NCBI RefSeq assembly: GCF_036181745.1
Contig: NZ_CP108080.1
Location: forward strand, 3,348,001-3,412,000
Length of the DNA stretch: 64,000 bases
Direction of reading: 5' to 3'
From: Streptomyces sp. NBC_00259
GTDB taxonomy: Bacteria; Actinomycetota; Actinomycetes; Streptomycetales; Streptomycetaceae
The position numbers were made by a program, and so were the translations under genes. Of the stretch, positions 53,663 to 61,256 are shown one piece after another (position 1 is the first letter of the stretch; every line of letters begins with the position of its first letter). Under the pieces are notes generated by a model. It had not been told where the DNA came from and searched no databases. It saw only the letters and a list, made by a program, of their open reading frames with translations.

Positions 53663-54034
53663 TCAGCAGACCTCGCCCGGCCTCGCGGCGACCGCCTTCA
53701 GCAGGTCCCGTACGAGATCGAAGTCGATCCGCTCGGTACGGCGGAAGCGCAGGCAGCCCTTGCCCATCTCCTGGCCGGCGAGCCGCTCCTCGAAGCCCTC
53801 CCGGACGTCCGGACGCATCAGATAGAAGGAGATGTACTGCTTCTGGTTGGCGAAGGCGATCTCGGGCTCACCGCCGGGGCGGCGGTACGCGGGCATGCCG
53901 TACGCCATGAGTTCCTCGTGGCCGCCGAGCTCGGTCCGGCACAGTTCACGGATGCGGACGAGCGCGGTCAGCCGGTCGGGATCGGCCACCTCCGCGAGGT
54001 AACCGTCGACGTCTTCGGCATGGGACTGGACCAT
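53663..54034 (-). CDS. DUF1801/iron-chaperone-like protein
   Basis: A 123-residue protein of the DUF1801 (frataxin-like fold, YdhG type) group: D-V-D-G-Y-L-A-E-V near the start, M-A-Y-G-M-P-A-Y central motif and K-G-C-L-R-F-R-R near the end. Function in iron or ligand handling is suggested for relatives but not established. Start 54034 gives the usual length. It is divergent from the thiolase-like gene at 54083, and operator O8 lies 28 bp from its start, so it may also be regulated. Confidence 0.78.
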   Translation of the reverse strand: MVQSHAEDVDGYLAEVADPDRLTALVRIRELCRTELGGHEELMAYGMPAYRRPGGEPEIAFANQKQYISFYLMRPDVREGFEERLAGQEMGKGCLRFRRTERIDFDLVRDLLKAVAARPGEVC

Positions 54035-54062
54035 GCGACGAGCGTACCGCCGGCCCCATAGA

Positions 54063-54079
54063 TCTGATGTACCGTCAGA
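54063..54079. promoter_or_regulatory. Operator O8, abutting the thiolase-like start
   Basis: TCTGATG-TAC-CGTCAGA (one mismatch between arms), only 3 bp before ATG 54083. There is no space for a ribosome binding site, so transcription probably begins at or near the ATG (leaderless mRNA). Confidence 0.75.
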
Positions 54080-54082
54080 TTC

Positions 54083-55267
54083 ATGCCCATCAGTCAGCGC
54101 AGCCCTCGCGCCCCCCGCAAGGTCGCCGTCGTCGGCATATCCCTCTCGGACTGCGGCCGCGTCGACGGCCCGACCCCGTACGCCCTGCACGCCCAGGCCG
54201 CCCGCCGCGCCCTCGCCGACTCGGGGCTCGGCCGGGACATGGTCGACGGTTTCGCCTCGGCCGGGCTCGGCACCCTCGCGCCGGCCGAGGTGGCCGAGTA
54301 TCTCGGCCTGAGGCCCCGCTGGGTGGATTCCACCTCAGTCGGCGGCGCCACCTGGGAGGTCATGGCCGCGCACGCCGCGGACGCCATCGCCGCAGGTCAC
54401 GCCAATGCCGTACTCCTCGTCTACGGGTCCACGGCCCGCGCCGACATCCGCGCGGGACGCCGCACCTCCAACCTCTCCTTCGGCGCCCGCGGGCCGCTGC
54501 AGTTCGAGGCCCCGTACGGGCACACGCTGATCGCCAAGTACGCGATGGCCGCCCGCCGCCACATGCACGAGTACGGCACGACGCTGGAGCAGCTCGCCGA
54601 GGTCGCCGTCCAGGCGCGGGCGAACGCCGCGCACAACCCCGACGCGATGTTCCGCGAGCCGATCACCGTGGACGACGTGCTGGCCGGCCCGGTGATCGCC
54701 GATCCGTTCACCAAGCTGCACTGCTGTATCCGCAGCGACGGCGGCTGCGCGGTGCTGCTGGCGGCGGAGGAGTACGTACCGGACACGGCGAAGGCGCCGG
54801 TGTGGGTGCTCGGCGCCGGCGAGAACGTCTCGCACACGACGATGTCGGAATGGGAGGACTTCACGGTCTCGCCCGCCGCGGTCAGCGGACGGCTCGCCTT
54901 CGAGCGGGCCGGGGTGCGGCCGGCGGACGTCGACGTCGCCGAGATCTACGACGCCTTCACCTACATGACGCTCGTGACGCTGGAGGACCTCGGCTTCTGC
55001 GCGAAGGGCGAGGGCGGGGCGTTCGTCGAGAAGGGCCGGCTGCGGCTGGACGGCGAGCTGCCCGTGAACACCGACGGCGGCGGGCTCTCGGCCTGCCATC
55101 CCGGGATGCGAGGGCTGTTCCTGCTGGTCGAGGCCGTACGGCAGCTGCGCGGCGAGGCGGGCGGCCATCAGGTACGGCGCCCGGACGGCAGCCTTCCGGA
55201 GCTGGCCGTCGCCTCGGGCACGGGCGGCTGGTTCTGCTCCGCGGGAACGGTGGTGCTGGGCCGCTGA
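54083..55267 (+). CDS. Thiolase-like lipid-transfer protein (SCP-x/Ltp type)
   Basis: A 394-residue thiolase-fold protein related to the one at 43066. The segment matching the thiolase nucleophile reads S-V-G-G-A-T-W-E with no Cys, so classical thiolysis by the N-terminal Cys is unlikely. Later motifs Y-D-A-F-T-Y-M and N-T-D-G-G-G-L-S-A-C-H-P-G are intact. Ltp2-like retro-aldolases of steroid side-chain degradation also lack that Cys. A DUF35 partner is not adjacent; the one at 44223 could serve both. Confidence 0.85.
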   Translation: MPISQRSPRAPRKVAVVGISLSDCGRVDGPTPYALHAQAARRALADSGLGRDMVDGFASAGLGTLAPAEVAEYLGLRPRWVDSTSVGGATWEVMAAHAADAIAAGHANAVLLVYGSTARADIRAGRRTSNLSFGARGPLQFEAPYGHTLIAKYAMAARRHMHEYGTTLEQLAEVAVQARANAAHNPDAMFREPITVDDVLAGPVIADPFTKLHCCIRSDGGCAVLLAAEEYVPDTAKAPVWVLGAGENVSHTTMSEWEDFTVSPAAVSGRLAFERAGVRPADVDVAEIYDAFTYMTLVTLEDLGFCAKGEGGAFVEKGRLRLDGELPVNTDGGGLSACHPGMRGLFLLVEAVRQLRGEAGGHQVRRPDGSLPELAVASGTGGWFCSAGTVVLGR

Positions 55268-55444
55268 GCCGGTCCGGACGGCGCGCCGGGGGCCGGCCCG
55301 GGGCCGGGTCCGTCCGTCGCCGCAGGTCAGGACACGCCTGCGCGCGTCCGCGTTCGCCCGGGGCGGTCGGTGCGGCACAGTGGGGTGGAGTTCATGCGAC
55401 CCGCAAGCCTGTCGACCGCACGAATCGGCGCGAAGGAGACTCCG

Positions 55445-55870
55445 GTGGCCCTGACCCTCGAAGAGCGCGAACAGTTCCTGGCACAGCCGCATGTGGCGGC
55501 GTTCTCGGTGGACGGTGGAGAGGGCCGCGGGCCGCTCACCGTGCCGATCTGGTACCAGTACGAGGCGGGCGGCGAGGTCTGGATCCTGACCGGGCGGGAC
55601 TCGCGCAAGCACCGGCGTGTCGACGCGGCGGGGCGCTTCTCGCTGCTGGTCGACCGGATCGAACCCACCATCCGCTACGTCTCCGTCGAGGGCCCGGTGA
55701 CCAGGACGGCGCCCGGGACGCCCGCTCTGCTCCGGGAGATGTCGGCCCGCTACCTGCCGGCGGAGAAGGTCGACGGCTACGTCGAGTTCGCCGCGAAGAA
55801 CCACGGCGAGCAGGTCGTGATCCATATGCGCCCGGAGAGGTGGGTGTCGGCGGACCTGGGCCAGGTGTGA
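55445..55870 (+). CDS. Pyridoxamine-5'-phosphate-oxidase-like split-barrel protein
   Basis: A 141-residue single split-barrel protein: F-S-V-D-G-G-E-G-R-G-P-L-T-V-P-I-W-Y, V-W-I-L-T-G-R-D-S-R-K, F-S-L-L-V-D-R. Actinobacterial relatives bind FMN, F420 or heme, so the cofactor is open. The GTG at 55445 is preceded by GAAGGAGA with eight bases spacing; 25 in-frame codons upstream lack such a site. It is followed 10 bp later by a second oxidase-like gene, probably co-transcribed. Confidence 0.78.
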   Translation: MALTLEEREQFLAQPHVAAFSVDGGEGRGPLTVPIWYQYEAGGEVWILTGRDSRKHRRVDAAGRFSLLVDRIEPTIRYVSVEGPVTRTAPGTPALLREMSARYLPAEKVDGYVEFAAKNHGEQVVIHMRPERWVSADLGQV

Positions 55871-55880
55871 AGATCGGGGC

Positions 55881-56648
55881 ATGACGCACGAGCACGGCAG
55901 CACCGGCCCCAGCTCCAGCACCGGCACCGGCACCGGCACCGGCACCGGCACCGGCACCGGCATCAGCTCCGGCTCCGGCTCCGGCACCAGCTCCGGCCAG
56001 GACTTCCACAGTCTCCTCAGGTCGCTGCGGGTGTGGGACACCGAACTGCCCGCGTTCGACCCCGCGGACGCGCCCGGCGACCCGCTGCCGCTCTTCCACC
56101 GCTGGTTCGTCGAGGCCGCGGCCGCCGGCCAGCCCGAGCCGCACACCATGACCCTCGCCACCGTCGACGAGGACGGCCGTCCGGACGTCCGGACGCTGAT
56201 GCTGCACGACGCCGACGAGCGCGGCTGGCACTTCGCCTCCCACTCGACGAGCGCGAAGGGCCGCCAACTCGCCGCCCGCCCCGACGCGGCGCTCGGCTTC
56301 TACTGGCCCGCGCAGGGGCGGCAGATCCGCGTCCGCGGACGGGTCGTCCCGGGTACGGCGGACGAGGCGTACGCCGATCTGCACGCGCGCTCGACGGGTG
56401 CACTGGCAGCGGCCCTGGTCGGGCGACAGAGCGAACCACTCGTCGCTTACGAGGAGTTGGAGCGGGCGAGCGAGGCGGCCTGGGAACGGGCGGCGGCCGA
56501 GCCGGACGCGACGTCGGGCACCTGGACGGTGTACGTGCTCGAACCGTCCGAGGTGGAGTTCTTCCAGGGCGAGGCACGTCGGCGCCACGTACGCCTGCGC
56601 TACCTGCACGAAGGGAAGGGCTGGGCACGGGAATTGCTCTGGCCGTAG
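55881..56648 (+). CDS. PdxH-like pyridoxal 5'-phosphate synthase family protein
   Basis: A 255-residue FMN-binding split-barrel protein. Core motifs are H-T-M-T-L-A-T-V-D-E-D-G-R-P-D-V-R-T, H-F-A-S-H-S-T-S-A-K-G and the C-terminal G-W-A-R-E-L-L-W-P. The N-terminal 35 residues are a Ser/Thr/Gly linker encoded by a CACCGG hexanucleotide tract (55919-55960, seven units), absent from ordinary PdxH. Oxidation of pyridoxamine/pyridoxine phosphate is the family reaction; the atypical N-terminus means a divergent substrate is possible. Confidence 0.82.
   Translation: MTHEHGSTGPSSSTGTGTGTGTGTGTGISSGSGSGTSSGQDFHSLLRSLRVWDTELPAFDPADAPGDPLPLFHRWFVEAAAAGQPEPHTMTLATVDEDGRPDVRTLMLHDADERGWHFASHSTSAKGRQLAARPDAALGFYWPAQGRQIRVRGRVVPGTADEAYADLHARSTGALAAALVGRQSEPLVAYEELERASEAAWERAAAEPDATSGTWTVYVLEPSEVEFFQGEARRRHVRLRYLHEGKGWARELLWP
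55919..55960. repeat. (CACCGG)7 hexanucleotide repeat in a coding region
   Basis: Seven perfect CACCGG units. The six-base period keeps the frame while altering the length of the Thr-Gly linker. The same unit recurs five times at 58615-58644. Confidence 0.95.
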
Positions 56649-56928
56649 TCCGAACGACCGGACCGGCCCCGCCGCCTGAGCAGCTCCGCTGCCGGACCGG
56701 CTCCCCCTGCCAGGCGGGCCCCCGGATGTCGTGACGCCCCCACTGCCGTGACACCCCCGGACGGAAAAACGGCCCCTCCCGGCCTACATCCGGGGGACCA
56801 TTTCCTCACGCCGGTTCGTACGCCTGCGGTCGGACGCACCTTGCCCCGTTGATGGATTCGCCGAACTCCGCTGCGCGAGAGGGTGGATGGGAACCATCCA
56901 ACCCCCCTCACGAGGACCGGCATTCACT

Positions 56929-58530
56929 GTGCGTAGAAGTCGAATAGCACCCGTCCTGGCCGTCAGCGCCCTCGCGACCCTCATACCCGCGCTCACGCCC
57001 GCAACAGCATCCGCGGCCCCGGCGGCGCCCGCCGCGGCCGCCGACCCCATGAAGCAGTACACGCAGCAGAAGCCCCGATGGCAGCGCTGCGACGCCCAGG
57101 GTCCCGCCGCGCACCAGTGCGCGATGATCAAGGTGCCGCTGGACTACGGGCGCCCCGGCGGCAAGAAGATCGAGATCGCGATCTCGCGGATGAAGGCGAG
57201 CAGTTCGTCGGAACGCCGCGGCGCTCTGCTGCTCAACCCCGGCGGCCCGGGCGGTGAGGGCCTCGGCATGCCACCGCTGATGGCGCTGGAGCTGCCCGCG
57301 GCCGTGACGAAACAGTACGACCTCGTCGGGTTCGATCCGCGAGGTGTCGGCCAGAGCTCCCCGGTCAGCTGCGGACTGAAGGACGACGAACGGAACTGGG
57401 AACGGCCCTACAAGGCCGCGACGTTCGCCAAGGACGTGGCGTGGGCCCGTACGGTGGCCGAGAAGTGCCGGGCCAAGGGCGGTGACGCGCTGCTGCACTT
57501 CACCACCCGCAACACCGCTCGCGACATGGACGTCGTCCGCGCCGTGCTGGGCGAGAAGAAGATCTCCTACCTGGGCTACTCGTACGGCACCTACCTCGGC
57601 GCCGTCTACACGCAGATGTTCCCCCAGCGCGCCGACCGGTTCGTGCTGGACAGCGCCGTCGACCCGCAACGGATCTGGCGGGGCATGATCCAGGTGTGGG
57701 CGGAGGGGGCCGAGCCCGCGTTCACGCACTGGAGCGAATGGACCGCGAAGCGGCACGCACAGTACAAGCTCGGTGACACCCCGGCCAAGGTCCGCAAGAC
57801 CTTCTGGGACCTGGTCGCCCAGGCCGACCGCAAGCCCATCGACGTGGACGGGACGCCCATGACCGGCGACGACATCCGCGCCGGGCGGGCGATCTTCTTC
57901 GACGCGGACGTCGCCGCCCAGCAGGTCGCCGATCTGAAGAAGGCGGCCGCGGGCAAGAAGCCCGCGCCGACCCGCGAGCGCGGCTCCTCGCCGAGTCCCG
58001 TCCCGCCGTCGTTCGCCCGCGCCGTGCCCTCGGACAACGGGGACGCGAGCTTCTGGGCCGTGGTGTGCGCCGACACCCGCTCCTGGCCGCGCGATCCCGA
58101 GCAGTACCGCCGTGACGCCGTCCGCGACAAGGCCAAGTACCCGCTGTACGGCGACTTCGCGTCCAACATCAAACCGTGTGCGTTCTGGAAGAACGGCCCC
58201 GAGCAGGCCACCACGATCGACAACAAGGTCGGCGCGCTCGTCCTGCAGAACGAGTGGGACTCCCAGACGCCGCTGACCAGCGGTCAGGGCCTGCGCCGGG
58301 CCATGAAGGGCTCCCGGATGGTCACGGTCCTCGGCGGCGAGGGCCATGGCATCTACGGCTCCAAGTCCTGCGCCGACAAGACCGCCACGGCCTACCTGAC
58401 CACGGGCAAGCTCCCCGCGAAGGACCTGACCTGCCGCACCCCGGCCGGCCAGCGCAAGGACCGGCTGCAGCTTCCGCTGCCGACGCCTCCGGGAATCCCG
58501 GGGCTGCCCGGAACCCGCGACCGCTTCTGA
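56929..58530 (+). CDS. Secreted alpha/beta hydrolase, tripeptidyl aminopeptidase type
   Basis: A 533-residue exported serine peptidase of the Streptomyces tripeptidyl-aminopeptidase family. Sec signal M-R-R-S-R-I-A-P-V-L then hydrophobic, cleaved after A-T-A-S-A. Oxyanion N-P-G-G-P-G-G-E-G, nucleophile Ser218 in G-Y-S-Y-G, and catalytic His in G-E-G-H-G-I-Y-G are all visible, with a TAP-like C-terminal region. It removes tripeptides from N-termini of peptides outside the cell. GTG 56929 gives a clean signal; ATG 56887 is possible. Confidence 0.9.
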   Translation: MRRSRIAPVLAVSALATLIPALTPATASAAPAAPAAAADPMKQYTQQKPRWQRCDAQGPAAHQCAMIKVPLDYGRPGGKKIEIAISRMKASSSSERRGALLLNPGGPGGEGLGMPPLMALELPAAVTKQYDLVGFDPRGVGQSSPVSCGLKDDERNWERPYKAATFAKDVAWARTVAEKCRAKGGDALLHFTTRNTARDMDVVRAVLGEKKISYLGYSYGTYLGAVYTQMFPQRADRFVLDSAVDPQRIWRGMIQVWAEGAEPAFTHWSEWTAKRHAQYKLGDTPAKVRKTFWDLVAQADRKPIDVDGTPMTGDDIRAGRAIFFDADVAAQQVADLKKAAAGKKPAPTRERGSSPSPVPPSFARAVPSDNGDASFWAVVCADTRSWPRDPEQYRRDAVRDKAKYPLYGDFASNIKPCAFWKNGPEQATTIDNKVGALVLQNEWDSQTPLTSGQGLRRAMKGSRMVTVLGGEGHGIYGSKSCADKTATAYLTTGKLPAKDLTCRTPAGQRKDRLQLPLPTPPGIPGLPGTRDRF

Positions 58531-58557
58531 CGCGGCACCTCCGTCCGGTCGAACACC

Positions 58558-58603
58558 GTGGGGCCTTCCGGTACGGGAGGCCCCACGTCACGTCACGTCA
58601 CGT
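58558..58603. terminator. Hairpin followed by CGTCA repeats
   Basis: GTGGGGCCTTCC...GGGAGGCCCCAC (58558-58586) forms a near-perfect stem just after the peptidase stop, followed by CGTCA, CGTCA, CGTCA and CGTCC. It probably terminates the peptidase transcript. Confidence 0.78.
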
Positions 58604-58614
58604 CCGCGGCACGG

Positions 58615-58644
58615 CACCGGCACCGGCACCGGCACCGGCACCGG
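58615..58644. repeat. (CACCGG)5 hexanucleotide repeat
   Basis: Five perfect units in the intergenic gap near the end of the minus-strand gene at 58673; same unit as 55919-55960. Confidence 0.93.
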
Positions 58645-58672
58645 CCACCGTCGCGGACTCCGGGTCCGGCGC

Positions 58673-59755
58673 TCAGCCCCGGCGCGCGCCCCGCACCGCG
58701 CGGTCCCGCCAACCGCAGTAGACGGCGGCCGGATCGGTCCAGTACCGCCACGGCAGCGCGTCGACGTACCCGTCGACGAACCGGAACTGCTCCAGCGCCG
58801 CGTCGTACCGGCCCTGCCGGGTCAGGAAGTACGCCAGGAGATGCCGCACCTCGGCCGTGTTCGGATGGTCGGGCCGGGCCGCCGCCACGTCCACCAGTAC
58901 GGCGTCGACCATGCCCACCAGGTCCGGCGTGCGGAAGTCGGCGGGCTTCGCGTCGCTGTCGCGGTGCTCGTACCAGGCGATCAGCGGTATGGCGGTGAGC
59001 AGGCTGCCCGGGGGCGCCGACGCGGCGGCCTCGCGGGCGAAGGACGTGGCCAGTTCCTCCGAGCCGCGCCACTTCCTGCACCAGAACTGGAGCGCCGCGT
59101 AGTGCGCGCCGTAGTGGTGCGGGTCGCGGACGGTGATCTCCTTCCAGATCCGCCGCATGTCCTCGTGGGAGTGGCCGAGACCGAGCCCGGTCCAGATCTC
59201 GGCGACGTACGGCGTCGGGTCGTCCGGGTTCAGCTCCGCGGCCCGCGCGTTCTCCTGCGGGGCGCGGGCGAGCGTCGCGTGAAAGCCCGCGAACTGCTCC
59301 CTGCTGGTGTCCTTCGCCCAGGCGCCGCCCCTGAAGTGCCAGGCCAGGCTGACCGTCGCCCTCGCCCGTACCACCGCCAGGTCAGGGTCGTCCGGACCGG
59401 CCGCGGCCTCCCACACGTCCAGCAGACCGCCCGGAACGGCCGACTTGTGCGAGCCGAACGCGTCGGCGTAGTGGGATCGGCGCTCCCAGTCCCGCTGCTC
59501 CCGGGTGGCGGCCATCAGCCGCGCCGCCTCCTCCCACCGGCCTCGCCCGGCGGCGGCCCGGGCCCGCTCCAACTCCGGTTCGGGAGCCGACCGAAGGGTG
59601 TTCTGCCGGGACTCCGGAAGCAGTCCGAGCCGCTCGGCCTTCCGGGACGACCCCAGCCGTCCGGAGGGGGAAGGGCCCATGATGCGGCGGTAGAAGCCCA
59701 TGGCGATCGCGATCGCGATCCCGATGACGACGATGCGGGCGATGTCCACGGTCAC
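58673..59755 (-). CDS. Single-pass membrane protein with TPR-like cytoplasmic domain
   Basis: A 360-residue protein. One N-terminal hydrophobic helix (I-A-R-I-V-V-I-G-I-A-I-A-I-A-M-G-F-Y) is followed by a charged helical body with A-A-A-G-R-G-R-W-E-E-A-A-R-L and Q-G-R-Y-D-A-A-L-E-Q-F-like helices typical of TPR units. No enzyme motif seen. The GTG at 59755 is preceded by AAGGGCGG and overlaps the stop of a possible small upstream frame (59752). Function unknown. Confidence 0.78.
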   Translation of the reverse strand: MTVDIARIVVIGIAIAIAMGFYRRIMGPSPSGRLGSSRKAERLGLLPESRQNTLRSAPEPELERARAAAGRGRWEEAARLMAATREQRDWERRSHYADAFGSHKSAVPGGLLDVWEAAAGPDDPDLAVVRARATVSLAWHFRGGAWAKDTSREQFAGFHATLARAPQENARAAELNPDDPTPYVAEIWTGLGLGHSHEDMRRIWKEITVRDPHHYGAHYAALQFWCRKWRGSEELATSFAREAAASAPPGSLLTAIPLIAWYEHRDSDAKPADFRTPDLVGMVDAVLVDVAAARPDHPNTAEVRHLLAYFLTRQGRYDAALEQFRFVDGYVDALPWRYWTDPAAVYCGWRDRAVRGARRG

Positions 59756-59856
59756 GCACCGCCCTTGCCAGCGGCGGCGCCGGCCGTGACGGACTCGACC
59801 GGCGCCGACGGCGCGAAGGCGAGAGGGGTCGGGGCGACCCACGGAAGGAGCTTCAC
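59752..59856 (-). CDS. Possible 34-residue leader peptide coupled to the membrane protein
   Basis: GTG 59856 with GAGG five bases upstream opens M-K-L-L-P-W-V-A-P-T-P-L-A-F-A-P and stops in GTGA overlapping the next start. The short, partly hydrophobic peptide could be a translated leader or chance. Low confidence. Confidence 0.25.
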   Translation of the reverse strand: MKLLPWVAPTPLAFAPSAPVESVTAGAAAGKGGA

Positions 59857-60168
59857 AAGGACCTCGGTGATCAGTGGCAGCCGGTGGCCGGCTGCGCGGT
59901 GTCGGAGCTGAACGGTGGCCGCCGCACCCCGCTGCGGGCGCGACGTGGCACCCGGACACCGCGTTTGGGCGCGGTGGAGCGCATCGGGCGCGCGGCGGCG
60001 TGCGGTTTCACGCACAGAAGTACGCAACGGGCGGAATCCCCCGAAGGCCGGAAAAGGTTCACGAACAAAGGTGTTGGGGGGAATCGGAGTATCACCCGCG
60101 CACGCCTTGTATCGCAAGCGCGTTCCCCTGTCACCCGGCACGGGCGAGCGGGGCCGGGGCCGGTGCGG
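59857..60168. other. Intergenic region
   Basis: About 310 bp before the membrane protein. GC-rich, with AT-richer parts at 60045-60085 (AAAAGGTTCACGAACAAAGGTG) and 60105-60115 suited to a promoter reading either way. No RNA or convincing ORF was found. Confidence 0.35.
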
Positions 60169-60993
60169 TCAGTCCTCGGCGGTCACGAGGTCGGCGACGA
60201 CGGCGGCGTGGTCGGAGGGCCAGACGCCCTCCACCGGTCCGAAGCCCGCCCGCCGGACGGAGCGCACATGCCCGAGCCCACCGGGTCCGGGCGGGCCGAC
60301 GTGGATGTAGTCGATACGGACGCTCGGCCCGAAGCCGGACAGGTACGGATTGGCCGTGTCCCAGGTCGCGGACGGGGCCGACGGGTCCGCGTACTCCCAG
60401 GCATCGAGGAACACCTGCCCCGCGACGGCGGGCGCGGTCCTGAGTCCGCCGAGCAGCCGGATCTCGTCGGAATCCGGCCAGGCGTTGAAGTCCCCCGTGA
60501 TCACCGCCGGATGAGGACTGTCGCCCCGGTGCCGGGCGACGAAACCGACCAGTTCGCGGACCTGTGCACAGCGCACGGCCGAGGCGTCGGGGTCCGACGT
60601 CAGATGCGTGGTGAAGAACGGCACGGGCGGGCCGCCGGGCACGTCCAGCCGGGTGTGGAGCACGAGGCGGCCGTCCTCGTACCTCGTGGCCGGCGGCAGC
60701 CGCAGGACCTCGCGGCCGGCGATCGGCCACCGGCTGAGCACGGCGTTGCCGAAGTCGACGTCCGGCTCACCGTTCCTCCGCTGCCAGCGCTGCGGGGCGT
60801 CGGAGGCCGCCCACGTCCAGTGCAGCCCCAGCTCCTCGGCGAGCCACTGCGCCAGGTTCTCGTCGCCCTTCGCCCACACTTCTTGGAGGCCGACGACATC
60901 GGGCCGCAGCTCGCGCAGGACGGCCAGGATCGCTTGGCGCCGCTTCTCCCAGGGCCCGAAGCGCCACCACACGTTCCACGTCACTACGCGCAT
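60169..60993 (-). CDS. Endonuclease/exonuclease/phosphatase family protein
   Basis: A 274-residue EEP-fold metallohydrolase. W-N-V-W-W at the start, G-L-Q-E-V-W (metal Glu), T-G-D-F-N-A-W and the C-terminal S-D-H-A-A-V catalytic Asp-His are all in place. No signal peptide, so cytoplasmic. Family members cleave phosphodiesters in DNA, RNA or lipids; the substrate here cannot be told. Start 60993 begins exactly at the first strand. It is followed, going upstream, by the DUF397 gene with an 8-bp gap. Confidence 0.88.
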   Translation of the reverse strand: MRVVTWNVWWRFGPWEKRRQAILAVLRELRPDVVGLQEVWAKGDENLAQWLAEELGLHWTWAASDAPQRWQRRNGEPDVDFGNAVLSRWPIAGREVLRLPPATRYEDGRLVLHTRLDVPGGPPVPFFTTHLTSDPDASAVRCAQVRELVGFVARHRGDSPHPAVITGDFNAWPDSDEIRLLGGLRTAPAVAGQVFLDAWEYADPSAPSATWDTANPYLSGFGPSVRIDYIHVGPPGPGGLGHVRSVRRAGFGPVEGVWPSDHAAVVADLVTAED

Positions 60994-61001
60994 GGCGGAA
61001 G

Positions 61002-61256
61002 CTATCGCGCCGTGCGGGGGACGTCGGTTGTGGCGACGAACGCGGCCCAGGCGGCCGGGGCGACGGTGAGCATGGGTCCGCCGGGCACCTTGGAGTCGCG
61101 GACATGGACGGTGTGGGGGCAGGCGGCGACCTCGACGCACGCATCGCCCTCGTTGCCGCTGTAGCTGGAGGTGCGCCAGGCGTAGGCGACTTCGACGCAG
61201 TTGCCGCCCTCGTTCGTGCTGTAGCTGCTCTTGAACCACACCAGCCCGGAAGTCAT
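61002..61256 (-). CDS. DUF397 protein with duplicated motif
   Basis: An 84-residue small protein with two copies of the DUF397 core: W-F-K-S-S-Y-S-T-N-E-G-G-N-C-V-E-V-A and W-R-T-S-S-Y-S-G-N-E-G-D-A-C-V-E-V-A, then D-S-K and a hydrophobic W-x-x-F end. DUF397 proteins are encoded beside Scr1-type XRE regulators in Streptomyces and are thought to be their partner or antitoxin-like ligand. Its start overlaps the end of the regulator gene (61253-61256), so the pair is co-expressed. Confidence 0.92.
   Translation of the reverse strand: MTSGLVWFKSSYSTNEGGNCVEVAYAWRTSSYSGNEGDACVEVAACPHTVHVRDSKVPGGPMLTVAPAAWAAFVATTDVPRTAR

Noticed and set aside
58586..58605. CGTCA repeats as operator half-sites
   Set aside because: Direct 5-bp repeats after a terminator, with no inverted partner.
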